Of a DNA stretch of 64,000 bases, positions 41,378-50,325 are shown piece by piece. The notes under the pieces were generated by a model, which had not been told where the DNA came from, searched no databases, and saw nothing but the letters and a program-made list of their open reading frames with translations. The first letter of the stretch is position 1. Each line of letters starts with the position of its first letter. The stretch is from Planomonospora sp. ID67723 (GTDB taxonomy: Bacteria > Actinomycetota > Actinomycetes > Streptosporangiales > Streptosporangiaceae), in contig NZ_JABTEZ010000002.1 of NCBI RefSeq assembly GCF_015711605.1, forward strand, positions 434,001 to 498,000, given 5' to 3'. The position numbers and the translations under genes are program-made.

Positions 41378-43564
41378 TCAGGAGCCGTCCGGGCGGGCGC
41401 CGGGCCCGCCCAGGGCCAGTCGGCGTTGCTCCTCCTCGACGATCTGGCGGGCCAGTGCCTGCTCGGAGACCTCCACGGCCCCGGCGCTGGACTCGGCCAG
41501 GTCGCTCCGGCGCGCGTAGGCGTCGAAGAGCTTCGTCTTGGACCTGAGGATGTCGAGCATGCGCTGATCGACCGTGTCGGCCGCCAGGAGCCGGTGCACC
41601 TGCACCTTGCGCACCTGGCCCATCCGGTAGGCCCGGGCCACGACCTGGGCCTCGATGCTCGGTTTGACCTGCGGTTCACACATGATCACTACGGAAGCGG
41701 CCTGCAGGTTGAGTCCCACACCGCCCGCCTGGATCTGGCTGAGCAGGATCGCGTGCCCCCTGGCGGCCGAGAACTCGTCCACGAGCTGCTGACGGCGGGC
41801 CGGGGCGAGGTCACCGGAGATCGGACCGTGCGCCCGGCCGTCCAGCGCGGTCCGCACGCTCGCGAGCACGTCGCGGAAGTAGGAGAAGACCACCACCTTG
41901 AGCCCGTTGTCCTGTGCCTTGTCGACCAGTTCGAGCAACCGCTTCAGCTTGGCCGAGGTGTCGGGAGCGGCGTAGGCGGCACGGCGCATGGCCATGAAGT
42001 TCCCCTCGGCGACGGCCTGCCGATAGGCGTCGAGGTCGGCGCCGCTGAACTCCACCCAGTCCTCCGCCTGCACCAGGTCGGGCAGTTCGGTGAGCACGTC
42101 CTCCTGGTTGCGGCGAAGGTAGACGGGGGCGACCGCCCTGCGGAAGGCCTCCGCTCCGGCGACGGCGTCGCTGTCGCGGAGGCTCGCGGCCAGTTCGGGC
42201 CGGAGGTAGGAGACCAGGGTGCGGAACTCCTCGACCCGGTTCTCCATCGGGGTGCCGGTCATGAAGAGCACCCGCTCGACGTGCCCGCACCATCGGGCGA
42301 CGGCCTTGGAACGCTTGGTGTGCGGGTTCTTGACGTAGTGCGCCTCGTCGACGACGAGCATGCCGACCTCGACGCCGGCCGGGATCTTCAGCCGGTGGAG
42401 GCTGTCCAAGGTGGCCACGGCCACGCCGCCCCGCCGTACCCACTCCTCCTGGGCAGCCAGGCGCTCACCGCCGTGCAGCGGGTAGACGTCCAGGGTGCTG
42501 CGCGCCTGGATCTCGCGCAGCCAGTTGATCAGCACGCTCGTGGGGCAGACCACCAGGAAGTGGTCGTTCCCCTCCGCCTTGAGGTGCGCCAGCGCGGCGA
42601 TGGCCTCGATCGACTTGCCCAGCCCCATCTCGTCACCGAGGATCACCCGGCCCTGGGCGAGGGCGAAGCGGGCGCCGAAGGACTGGTAGCCGCGCAGGGA
42701 GACCCTGCGATGGGTGCCGTCGAGCTCCTGGGCGTCGACCTTCGCGACCAGGTCGTCGGGGAGCAGTCCCTGGCTCGCCTCTGCGGGTTCACCGGCCAGC
42801 TCGGCGAGCAGACCGTAGTACTCCGGCGACCGGAGCTCGAAGTCGGTCCACGCCTCGAACTCCGGCGCCGGCGGGCGGAGCAGGTCGGCGGTGACCTGGG
42901 CGAGCAGGAGACGGGTCTCGCGGGCGCCGGCCAGCAGTTCCGAGAGCTCCGCCAGCGCCTCCCGGGCATGACGGCGGCGCTCGGAGCCGGCGAACAGCAT
43001 CCGCAGCCGGCTGCGCGCCGGCCGCGCGGCCGCCAGCAGCGGTCCGAGCCGCCTGTCCAGGTCCCGCGCGGTGTCGCAGGCGCCGGGCAGCTCGGGACCG
43101 GCGTTCACCAGCCGGTGCAGCGCGATCACCAGGCCCGTGGTCCCGGGGGTGTGCTCCTCGGCGTCGATGCGGACGCTGACGGCCTCCTCCACCGCCCGCG
43201 CGATCTGGCGGGCCGCGGCGTGCACCTTCTTCACCGTCTGCGCGCCGATCCCGGGGAGCAGCTGCAGGTAGTACGGCGAGGACTCCAGGATCTGCAGGAC
43301 CGTGGTGTAACCGGCGCGTTCCAGGGAGCCGATGCGGAGCCCGCCGCCGGTCAGGTCCTTGAGCCGGGCGACGGGGATCGAGTCCAGCTCGGCCCGGGCG
43401 AGATCGGCGCGGAGCGTGCCGAACGCCTGCTTGACCTCCCGGTGGACCAGGGCGTGCTCGTCGAGCAGGGTCCGCGCCTCGGCGAGCAGGCGGCCCGCGT
43501 CGCGGCAGAGGGCGTCCGCCTCCCCGGCCGTGAGCCGTACCTCCTCCAGTACGGCCACGCCCAC
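41378..43564 (-). CDS. SNF2-family helicase-like ATPase with N-terminal helix-hairpin-helix
   Basis: 728 residues from GTG 43564 (GGGGAGAGG site). N-terminal region includes a helix-hairpin-helix (SSPYYLQLLPGIGAQTVKKV). SF2 motor motifs follow: GDEMGLGKSIEAIA (I), VVCPTSVLINW (Ia), VVDEAHYVKN (II, DEAH), FMTGTPMENR (III), then SQIQAGGVGLNLQAAS (V) and QVVARAYRMGQVRKVQVHRL (VI). Such DNA-dependent ATPases translocate on DNA and remodel protein-DNA complexes. Contexts range from repair to phage defence; neighbours here give no clear clue. Confidence 0.87.
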   Translation of the reverse strand: MGVAVLEEVRLTAGEADALCRDAGRLLAEARTLLDEHALVHREVKQAFGTLRADLARAELDSIPVARLKDLTGGGLRIGSLERAGYTTVLQILESSPYYLQLLPGIGAQTVKKVHAAARQIARAVEEAVSVRIDAEEHTPGTTGLVIALHRLVNAGPELPGACDTARDLDRRLGPLLAAARPARSRLRMLFAGSERRRHAREALAELSELLAGARETRLLLAQVTADLLRPPAPEFEAWTDFELRSPEYYGLLAELAGEPAEASQGLLPDDLVAKVDAQELDGTHRRVSLRGYQSFGARFALAQGRVILGDEMGLGKSIEAIAALAHLKAEGNDHFLVVCPTSVLINWLREIQARSTLDVYPLHGGERLAAQEEWVRRGGVAVATLDSLHRLKIPAGVEVGMLVVDEAHYVKNPHTKRSKAVARWCGHVERVLFMTGTPMENRVEEFRTLVSYLRPELAASLRDSDAVAGAEAFRRAVAPVYLRRNQEDVLTELPDLVQAEDWVEFSGADLDAYRQAVAEGNFMAMRRAAYAAPDTSAKLKRLLELVDKAQDNGLKVVVFSYFRDVLASVRTALDGRAHGPISGDLAPARRQQLVDEFSAARGHAILLSQIQAGGVGLNLQAASVVIMCEPQVKPSIEAQVVARAYRMGQVRKVQVHRLLAADTVDQRMLDILRSKTKLFDAYARRSDLAESSAGAVEVSEQALARQIVEEEQRRLALGGPGARPDGS

Positions 43565-43641
43565 GCCCCTCTCCCCGTCGGGCCGGTGATCGAACCGGCC
43601 CCGTCCGCCGCGAATATCCGATTCTCACAAGAGTGGACCAT

Positions 43642-44796
43642 TCAGCCGGGGAGACGGTAGACCCGGCTGGCGTTGCCGGCACCGACCATCGCGGCGATCC
43701 GGACGGCGTCGCGCTCCGTCCAGGAGTCCTCGTCCAGACCGTCGCGGAGCAGTTCCGACAACGCGCGGCGGAACAGCACCGCGCCGAGATGGTACAGCTC
43801 GGGCAGCCCACACGCGTCGGAGGCGTAGAGCAGCTTGCCGAACGGGGTCAGCTCCAGTGCCTCGGCGAGCAGCGCCCCGGCCCGCCGCCCCAGGTTGTGC
43901 ATCGCCAGGCTGACGTCGGCGAACACGTGCGGGAACACCTGGGCGAGATATCCGGCCTCCCGGTGGTACGGGTAGTTGTGCAGCAGCACGATCGGCACCC
44001 CGGCCGGAGCGGTCGCCCGGAGCAGATCGGTCAGCAGCACCGGGTTCGCCCGGGCCAGGTGCACGTCGGAGTCGCCGTAACCGACGTGGAACTGCACCGG
44101 CAGGCCCAGGTCGAGGGCCGCGTAGACCAGGAACCGGTGCAGCACCTCATCGGCCAGCCGGACCGGGGCGTCCGGCCGCAGAGCGGCCAGCCACCGGCCC
44201 GCCGCGGCGACGACCTCGCGGGGACCCGGCCGTTCGGGGGCCAGCGCCAGCCCCGCCCGGTAGGCGGCGACGGACTTGGCTCCGACCACCCGGACGCCCC
44301 CGGCACGCACCGATGCGGCGAGGCGCTCGTGGACGCGGCCGGCGAAGTCCGCGGCCGAGGTCCCGGACCCGGCCACCTCCTCGGCGACGCGCTCCAGCCG
44401 AAGGATCTCGTACCCGGGCGCCCCGGCCGCCCCGGCCAGCTCGGCGGGGGAGAGCAGCGGCCGGGGGGTGTACCCGGTGTCCACGCACAACCCGCCCAGT
44501 CCCGCCGCGCGCAGCAGCCGCCGGGTCACCTCCGTGTGACCGAGCTCCGCCCGGCGGGCCAGGTACTCCTCCGGCTCGGCGTGCCGGGGCAGATCGAGCA
44601 CGGGCGCGCACCAGCGGCGCACCGCCAGCCCCGCCTGCGTGTCGAAGAGGCTCCCGCCCAGCGGGGAGGCGCCCTCGGCCTCGGTCAGCAACGCCTCGAA
44701 ACCGGCGCGCGACAGGTCCTCGGGCACGACCCCGTGGCAGTGGTGGTCGACCAGGCGGAGCGCGGCGACCGCGGGCAGGAGTTCGGGCATCGGCAT
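43642..44796 (-). CDS. Amidohydrolase family protein (FluG N-terminal-half type)
   Basis: 384 residues. TIM-barrel amidohydrolase (Amidohydro_2): LRLVDHHCHGVV gives the His-x-His metal pair at the start, VQFHVGYGDSDVHLARANP and LLHNYPYHREAGYLAQVFPH carry further ligands, and LLYASDACGLPELYHLGA has the final Asp. This type is the N-terminal half of fungal/plant FluG-like proteins. The gene is divergent by 90 bp from a glutamine-synthetase-like gene corresponding to the other half. Substrate unknown, possibly a gamma-glutamyl compound. Confidence 0.82.
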   Translation of the reverse strand: MPMPELLPAVAALRLVDHHCHGVVPEDLSRAGFEALLTEAEGASPLGGSLFDTQAGLAVRRWCAPVLDLPRHAEPEEYLARRAELGHTEVTRRLLRAAGLGGLCVDTGYTPRPLLSPAELAGAAGAPGYEILRLERVAEEVAGSGTSAADFAGRVHERLAASVRAGGVRVVGAKSVAAYRAGLALAPERPGPREVVAAAGRWLAALRPDAPVRLADEVLHRFLVYAALDLGLPVQFHVGYGDSDVHLARANPVLLTDLLRATAPAGVPIVLLHNYPYHREAGYLAQVFPHVFADVSLAMHNLGRRAGALLAEALELTPFGKLLYASDACGLPELYHLGAVLFRRALSELLRDGLDEDSWTERDAVRIAAMVGAGNASRVYRLPG

Positions 44797-44886
44797 CGTC
44801 TTTTTCGATCGGCGTATCGGACCTGGCTCCGATCAGCATGGTAGACCTGAGACGACGTCCGACCCCGGATCGGAAGGCCCCAGCCG

Positions 44887-46275
44887 ATGCCAGAGCCGCT
44901 GACCGACTCCGACCGCGCCCGCCGCGCCGAGCAGGCCCGTACGGCCGCAGCCCGCCTGACCGCCGACGGCGTCGACGGCGTCGCGGTGACCTGGGTGGAC
45001 ACCAGCGGCATCACCCGGGTCAAGGCGGTGCCGCCGGCCCGCCTGGAGCAGGCCGCGGCCTGGGGCGTCGGGGCCTCTCCGGTGTTCGACGCGTTCCTGC
45101 TCGACGACTCGATCGTCTCCGGCCGCTACGCCGGAGGCCCGGTGGGGGACCTGCGGTTGTACCCGGACCTGGGCCGCCTCACCCGGCTGGCCGCGCTGCC
45201 CGGCTGGGCCTGGGCACCGGCCGACCGCTACGACCAGGACGGAGTGCCGCACCCGCTGGACGCGCGCGCCCTGGCCCGGCGCGAGGCCGAGCGGCTGGCC
45301 GGGAGCGGCTGCACGGTCCGCGCGGCGTTCGAGATCGAGTGGTGCGTCTCGGCGGGCACCGGAGACGACTTCGTTCCCGCGGGCCAGGGCCCGGCGTACG
45401 GCATGGCCCGGCTCACCGGGCTCGCCGGCTACCTGCGCGAGGTGCTCACCGCCCTGGCGGCCCAAGGGGTCGCCGTCGAGCAGGTGCACCCCGAATACGC
45501 CGCCGGGCAGTACGAGGTCTCCACCGCCGCGACGGACCCGGTCGGCGCGGCGGACCTGGTCGTGCTGGTGCGCGAGACCGTCCGCGCGGTCACCGCGCGG
45601 CACGGCATGCGCGCCACGTTCGCGCCGAAGGTGCTCGCCGGCGGGGTCGGCAACGGCGGTCACGTGCACCTGAGCCTCTGGCGCGACGGGGTGAACCTGA
45701 TGTCCGGCGGCCCCGGCCCGTACGGGCTCACCCCCGACGGGGAGGGCTTCGCCGCCGGGATCCTGGAGCGGCTGCCCGCCCTGCTCGCCGTCGGTGCGCC
45801 GGCCGTCGCGAGCTACCTGCGGCTGGTGCCGTCGCACTGGGCCGGCGCGTTCGCCTGCTGGGGCAGGGAGAACCGGGAGGCGGCGCTGCGGCTGGTCACC
45901 GGTTCGGCGGGTGAGCGGAGCCGGGCGGCCAACCTCGAGGTCAAGTGCGTCGATCTGGCGGCCAACCCGTACCTGCTGGTCGCCGCGGTGCTGGCCGCCG
46001 GCAGGCACGGCGCCGGAGCCGGGCTGCGCCTGCCGGAGCCGGTCGAGACGGACCCGGCGGGCATGGACGAGGAGACCCGGCGGAAGCAGGGGATCACCGC
46101 CCTGCCGGGTTCGCTGGCCGAGGCCGTCGTCGCGTTCGAGGCGGACCCGGTCCTCGGCGAGGCGCTCGGGCCGGAGGTCGTGGACACCGTTGCGACGGTA
46201 CGGCGGGGCGAGCTGGCGCTCTTCGAGGGCGCGAGCGCGGAGGAGGTCGTCGCGCGCAGCCGCTGGCGCTACTGA
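44887..46275 (+). CDS. Glutamine synthetase-like ligase (FluG C-terminal-half type)
   Basis: 462 residues. GS-I fold: N-terminal beta-grasp domain, then FEIEWCVSAG, VHPEYAAGQYEVSTAATDP (metal glutamates), FAPKVLAGGVGNGGHVHLSL (GS putative ATP/glutamate motif) and LEVKCVDLAANPYLLVAAVL. Members of this divergent group ligate glutamate to amines (gamma-glutamyl-amide synthetases) rather than making glutamine. The adenylylation tyrosine region of true GlnA is absent. Paired with the divergent amidohydrolase. Confidence 0.85.
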   Translation: MPEPLTDSDRARRAEQARTAAARLTADGVDGVAVTWVDTSGITRVKAVPPARLEQAAAWGVGASPVFDAFLLDDSIVSGRYAGGPVGDLRLYPDLGRLTRLAALPGWAWAPADRYDQDGVPHPLDARALARREAERLAGSGCTVRAAFEIEWCVSAGTGDDFVPAGQGPAYGMARLTGLAGYLREVLTALAAQGVAVEQVHPEYAAGQYEVSTAATDPVGAADLVVLVRETVRAVTARHGMRATFAPKVLAGGVGNGGHVHLSLWRDGVNLMSGGPGPYGLTPDGEGFAAGILERLPALLAVGAPAVASYLRLVPSHWAGAFACWGRENREAALRLVTGSAGERSRAANLEVKCVDLAANPYLLVAAVLAAGRHGAGAGLRLPEPVETDPAGMDEETRRKQGITALPGSLAEAVVAFEADPVLGEALGPEVVDTVATVRRGELALFEGASAEEVVARSRWRY

Positions 46276-46279
46276 CCGG

Positions 46280-46314
46280 GGAGAGGGCGCGGCGGACCCC
46301 ACCGCGCCTTCTCC
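46280..46314. terminator. Convergent hairpin terminator
   Basis: 13-bp stem with one G-U pair (GGAGAGGGCGCGG / CCGCGCCTTCTCC), 9-nt loop, four bases after the synthetase stop and facing the convergent metallopeptidase-like gene. Confidence 0.75.
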
Positions 46315-46361
46315 GGCGCAGGGCCTCCCCGCGTCGGCTCCGGAACACGTCGGCGAGGAGG

Positions 46362-47108
46362 TCAGGAGACCTTGGCGGAGGAGGCCTTCCAGGTGTTGCA
46401 CGCGCCCGGACCTCCGGACGTGTAGCCCTGCTTGAACCAGTAGAGGCGGTTGGCGCGCTTGCCGTACCAGTTGAACCTGTCGTACTCGCGCGGCGTCTCG
46501 GCGCCGAGGAGGGGCTCCCAGTTCCCGGCCGAGCGTCCCAGGGCCTTCATCGACACCCCGACCAGGCAGTCGGTCTGCAGGTAGAAGCGGTACGTCTGCT
46601 CGTTCATCTCGGCCTCTACGCCGCTGCTCGGCAGCGCCCACCAGGCCTTGCTGATGCCCGTCTCCGCCTGGATGAGCCTGCCGTACGCCCGGGTCAGCTC
46701 GACGAGAATGGCCGTATCAGACTTCGCCTTGATCCAGTCGGAGCGGAGCTGCACCACTATGGAGCCGTAGCAGGGGACGGCGATGGACCCGGAGATCTCC
46801 ATGCCGCTGAGGCAGGACTTCAGCTCGATGGTGGATTCGACGTCCGCCTCGGCCGGGGCGAAGTCCTCAACGGTCTTGCTCCAGGCCGAATTCAGGCAAC
46901 CGATGATCTTTTTGATGTACTTCGTGGTGGAGGCTCTGCTGGTCCCCTTGGCCGCCTTGCAGGAGATCGACGGGAGACGACCCTGCTTGTAGAGCGGGTT
47001 GTGGGTCAGCTCGGGAGCCCCCTGGATGGGGTAGGCGGATGCGGCGGCCGTACCGGAGAGCAGCAGGGTGAAAGCTCCGGCCGTGGCAACAAATGTACGA
47101 ATCATCAT
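46362..47108 (-). CDS. Secreted metallopeptidase-like protein lacking the HExxH zinc motif
   Basis: 248 residues, signal peptide 1-25 (GAFTLLLSGTAAASAY). NPLYKQGRLPSISCKAAKGT, YIKKIIGCLNSAWSK and C-terminal ANRLYWFKQGYTSGGPGACN match the actinobacterial YpfJ-like neutral zinc metallopeptidases, including paired cysteines. Where those have V-A-H-E-Y-G-H-H-V-Q, this protein has ELTRAYGRLIQ (about residues 136-147), so both zinc histidines and the catalytic Glu are lost. Probably a secreted pseudoenzyme. Reading frame intact. Confidence 0.78.
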   Translation of the reverse strand: MMIRTFVATAGAFTLLLSGTAAASAYPIQGAPELTHNPLYKQGRLPSISCKAAKGTSRASTTKYIKKIIGCLNSAWSKTVEDFAPAEADVESTIELKSCLSGMEISGSIAVPCYGSIVVQLRSDWIKAKSDTAILVELTRAYGRLIQAETGISKAWWALPSSGVEAEMNEQTYRFYLQTDCLVGVSMKALGRSAGNWEPLLGAETPREYDRFNWYGKRANRLYWFKQGYTSGGPGACNTWKASSAKVS

Positions 47109-47209
47109 GGAACGCGATCGTAGAGGCGGCCCGATCTACGTGATACCTCTGTCACCGATCATTCCGGCCTGGACCGGGAGATATCCTCCCCCCACCGGGG
47201 CCGGCCGGG

Positions 47210-47833
47210 TCAGCGGAGCCGGGGCTCCTCGTGCGGGACGCCCTTGAGCTCGTGGAAGCCCGGGACGCCGGCCACCAGCAGCGTCCCGTCCCACAGGCGG
47301 CCGGCCTGCTCGCCCGAGGGGATCCGGGAGACGACGGGGCCGAAGAACACGGTGCGTCCGCCGCCGGGGTCGGTGACGGCGGTGACCGGAGTGCCGACGT
47401 GCCCGCCGATCAGGCCGACGCCCTCGGCGTGCGAGGCGCGCACCGCCTCGTCGTACTCGGCCGACATGCCTGCGTCGGCCAGTTCCACCGGCAGCCCGGC
47501 GGCGGCCAGCGCGTCCTCCAGGGAGCCGATCCACTCGTCCTCGCCGCGGTCGCCCCCGGCGGTCCACAGCGCGGTGTAGAACCTGCCGAGCGCCTCCTGT
47601 CCGTGGTGCTGCCGTACGGCGGCGCAGACGCGCACCGGCACCCACAGGTAGCCCTCGGGGTCTCCCTCCGGATCGTCGTCCCGGCCCTCGTTGAGCACCG
47701 ACAGGCTCATCACGTGCCAGCGCACCTCGACCGGCCGGACCTTCTCCACCTCCAGCAGCCACCGGGAGATGACCCAGGTGTACGGGCAGGAGGGGTCGAA
47801 CCAGAAGTCCGCGATCGTCTTGTCCTCCGCCAC
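47210..47833 (-). CDS. DsbA-family protein, mycothiol-dependent nitroreductase-like
   Basis: 207 residues from GTG 47833 (GGAGG upstream). Thioredoxin fold with long helical insertion. FWFDPSCPYTWVISRWLLEV and VRWHVMSLSVLNEG are the hallmark of Rv2466c-type mycothiol-dependent reductases. The active site here is C-P-Y-T, keeping the first Cys but not the second of C-P-W-C. Cytoplasmic (no signal peptide). Suggests redox chemistry with mycothiol by a monothiol mechanism. Confidence 0.82.
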   Translation of the reverse strand: MAEDKTIADFWFDPSCPYTWVISRWLLEVEKVRPVEVRWHVMSLSVLNEGRDDDPEGDPEGYLWVPVRVCAAVRQHHGQEALGRFYTALWTAGGDRGEDEWIGSLEDALAAAGLPVELADAGMSAEYDEAVRASHAEGVGLIGGHVGTPVTAVTDPGGGRTVFFGPVVSRIPSGEQAGRLWDGTLLVAGVPGFHELKGVPHEEPRLR

Positions 47834-47940
47834 CGTGCTCCTCCACCTCGCCGATCCGGACCGCTGCGGCGATCACGTGGCCGACGATACCCGGCGGCGC
47901 GACGGTACGGTCCGTGCCTCCGTACGGCCCACGGCGGGCG

Positions 47941-48462
47941 TCAGCCGGGCCCCTCCGCGGCGAGGGCCCGTTCGAAGGCGGCGTACGCGTCGGGGTTGAA
48001 CAGGACGAACCGGATGTCCGTCACCCGCGTCTCGGCGGCCCGCACGGTGCCGACCGCGATGCGGGCGGCGTCGTCCAGCGGCCAGCCGTAGATCCCGGCC
48101 GACACCGCGGGGAAGGCGACACCGGCCGCGCCCAGCTCGTCGGCGACCCGCAGCGACTCCCGGTAGCAGGAGGCCAGCAGCTCGGATCGGTCCTCCTCGG
48201 TGGAGTGGACGGGGCCGACGGTGTGGATGACCCAGCGGGCCGGGAGCTCGCCTGCCGTGGTGGCCACGGCCTGACCCGTCGGCAGTCCTCTGCCGTAGTG
48301 CGAGGCGCGCAGCCTCCGGCACTCCGCGAGGATCGCGGGGCCGCCGCGCCGGTGGATCGCCCCGTCGACCCCGCCGCCGCCCAGAAGGGAGGAGTTGGCG
48401 GCGTTGACGACGGCGTCGACGCGCTGCTCGGTGATGTCCCCCTGGACCAGGGTGATCCTCAT
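47941..48462 (-). CDS. Macrodomain protein (MacroD-type ADP-ribosyl hydrolase)
   Basis: 173 residues from ATG 48462. Intact MacroD motifs: GDITEQRVDAVVNAANSSLL, GGGGVDGAIHRRGG (catalytic loop with the Asp) and FPAVSAGIYGWP (phosphate loop). Family members remove O-acetyl-ADP-ribose or mono-ADP-ribose from proteins. The start lies 9 bp from a 42-bp perfect palindrome that follows the upstream peptidase gene. Confidence 0.9.
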   Translation of the reverse strand: MRITLVQGDITEQRVDAVVNAANSSLLGGGGVDGAIHRRGGPAILAECRRLRASHYGRGLPTGQAVATTAGELPARWVIHTVGPVHSTEEDRSELLASCYRESLRVADELGAAGVAFPAVSAGIYGWPLDDAARIAVGTVRAAETRVTDIRFVLFNPDAYAAFERALAAEGPG

Positions 48463-48470
48463 GGGGACAA

Positions 48471-48512
48471 GTCTGCCACCCGCCATGCCGTACGGCATGG
48501 CGGGTGGCAGAC
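48471..48512. terminator. 42-bp perfect palindrome with no loop
   Basis: GTCTGCCACCCGCCATGCCG and its exact reverse complement meet at the centre (48491/48492). It lies 103 bp after the peptidase stop and 9 bp before the macrodomain ATG. As RNA it forms an extremely stable hairpin that would terminate peptidase transcription and insulate the macrodomain gene; as DNA it could form a cruciform. Confidence 0.7.
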
Positions 48513-48615
48513 GGGAGCACGCGCTGGAACAGCTCCGGCGACTCACCGGGGACCGGCCGCTGAAGGAACGCGTCCACGGACGACCTGACGGCTTACCGCC
48601 GGATGAGTCGCGCCC

Positions 48616-50031
48616 TCAGAACGTCTGGCGGTCGGGGAGCATGTCGTCGTCGGGGACCGACGGCTGCGCGCTCCGTGCGGCCGGAGGCGTGTCGGCCACT
48701 CCGGCCCAGCGCCGCAGGATCGCCGTCGCCGCCTCGCGGTCGCCCTCGGCCAGCGCGGCGATGTTCGCCCCGTGGTTGGCCCCCGGCGCGACGTACAGGT
48801 GCGAGTCGTTCCTGCTGGGGGTGAACCGCTCCGCTCCCCACGGGTCGTTCTCGCCGTAGACGAACATCATCCGGCTCGACCGCGAGCGCACCCAGTGGTC
48901 CACCCCCAGCATCGGCCGCGGGTCGTGCCGGGAGCGCAGCTCGGCGGGCAGGACCGAGTTGGGCTGGTAGAGACCGCGGTGGCGGGTCAGGCCGCGCAGG
49001 TGCCGGAACTTCGGCTCGGGCCAGCCGAGCTGGGTGGCGGCCTGGTAGTAGTACGGCGTGTAGTACTCGATGCCCTGGTCGGTGTAGAACGACCAGCCCG
49101 CGACGGAGTCGATCCAGGCGTAGAGCTCGTCGTCGGAGGCGGTGGCGGGCGGCACGTCCGCGCAGTCGGCCGTGGTGGAGTACTGCCAGAACGCCCACAC
49201 CGTGTCGAGCACCGTCATCTCGAACGACCGGTCGGCGCTGCCCAGCGTCCGGGCGAAGGTGTAGCCGTTCTGCGCGGCGTACGCCTCCAACCGGGGAACC
49301 AGCCGGTCCCGGCGCTTGAGCGCCTCCTTCTGCAGGTCGTCCAGCGCGGTGCGGCAGGCGGCGTCCCCGACACCCGCGAAGAACGCGTCGTAGGCGTGGT
49401 CGGAGGGGTTGACCCGGTCGTTGGGGGCGACGTAGGCCACCACGCCGTCCACGTCGCCGGGATAGAAGCGGCGGTGGTAGACCGAGGTCATGCCGCCCTT
49501 GCTCGCGCCCGTCTGGATCCACTTGCCGGAGTAGACGGTCTTGAGCGCCCGGACGATGCGGTGCTCGTCGCTGGCCTCCTGCCAGATGTCGAGTTTGCGC
49601 CAGTCCGCCGGGTCCGGCCGGGAGGAGCGGAAGAACCGGTGCTCGACCGAGACCTGGTTGCCGTCGAGCAGCCGGGTCGGCTCGGTCCGGGAGGCGGAGG
49701 GGTTCACCGGCAGGCCGTATCCGCCGGTGAAGAGCACGACCGGTGCGTTCTCCGACCGGTGCAGCAGGGTGAGCCGCTGCTGATAGGTGCCCTTGCCGGG
49801 GTCGCGGTGGTCCACCGGCTGGGTGAAGGTGAGGACGAAGAACCGGTAGCCGGCCGGCTGGGTCTCGGAGACCACGCTCAGGCCGGGTATGGCTTTGAGC
49901 CTGGCCAGCAGGGTGTCCTCAGCCGTCGCGGCGGGCGGGGCGGGGGACTCCGCCGCCGCCGTGGCGGGCAGGGCCGCGGAACCGGCCGTGAGCAGCGCGA
50001 GGACGAGGGCGGGGATGACCCGGGTTCGCAC
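48616..50031 (-). CDS. Secreted peptidase S37 (PS-10 type aminopeptidase)
   Basis: 471 residues from GTG 50031; AGGAGG is seven bases upstream, better than the ATG at 50037. Signal peptide VRTRVIPALVLALLTAGSAA... cleaving near ATAAA. PVDHRDPGKGTYQQRLTLLH, GASKGGMTSVYHRRFYPGDV (nucleophile Ser) and MMFVYGENDPWGAERF with YVAPGANHGANIA (Asp, His) make an alpha/beta-hydrolase triad of the S37/PS-10 family, secreted tripeptidyl or prolyl aminopeptidases of streptomycetes. Confidence 0.88.
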   Translation of the reverse strand: MRTRVIPALVLALLTAGSAALPATAAAESPAPPAATAEDTLLARLKAIPGLSVVSETQPAGYRFFVLTFTQPVDHRDPGKGTYQQRLTLLHRSENAPVVLFTGGYGLPVNPSASRTEPTRLLDGNQVSVEHRFFRSSRPDPADWRKLDIWQEASDEHRIVRALKTVYSGKWIQTGASKGGMTSVYHRRFYPGDVDGVVAYVAPNDRVNPSDHAYDAFFAGVGDAACRTALDDLQKEALKRRDRLVPRLEAYAAQNGYTFARTLGSADRSFEMTVLDTVWAFWQYSTTADCADVPPATASDDELYAWIDSVAGWSFYTDQGIEYYTPYYYQAATQLGWPEPKFRHLRGLTRHRGLYQPNSVLPAELRSRHDPRPMLGVDHWVRSRSSRMMFVYGENDPWGAERFTPSRNDSHLYVAPGANHGANIAALAEGDREAATAILRRWAGVADTPPAARSAQPSVPDDDMLPDRQTF

Positions 50032-50277
50032 GATCATTCCTCCTGGGATGGGGTGGCGCCGTCGGAGGTACGCGGGTCCCGGCCAGGGGACGCCGGTGGG
50101 CGGGCCCTGGTCGGGGGAGGGGCTCGCACTCCGGTGACGGCTGGGAGATGGGCGCCTCGTTGCCACCCTAGTGACCTTCGCCGCGCTTCAGAAGATCTCT
50201 GCGGCGGCCGGATCCACCCCCCGTCGACGCCCTGCGGCATCGGGACGTGCGATGGCCGTCCTCACGAAGAGACGCAG

Positions 50278-50316
50278 TGTGGAGGCGCAATGTGGAGGTG
50301 CAGTGTGGAGGCGCAG
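50278..50316 (+). repeat. Three tandem 13-bp repeats after the SARP gene
   Basis: TGTGGAGGCGCAA, TGTGGAGGTGCAG, TGTGGAGGCGCAG in direct succession, starting ten bases past the SARP stop (read from the minus strand). Confidence 0.75.
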
Positions 50317-50325
50317 GCCGGGTGC

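Noticed and set aside
41426-43660. 744-codon plus-strand frame opposite the SNF2 helicase
   Set aside because: Antisense shadow; the minus-strand frame carries all helicase motifs.
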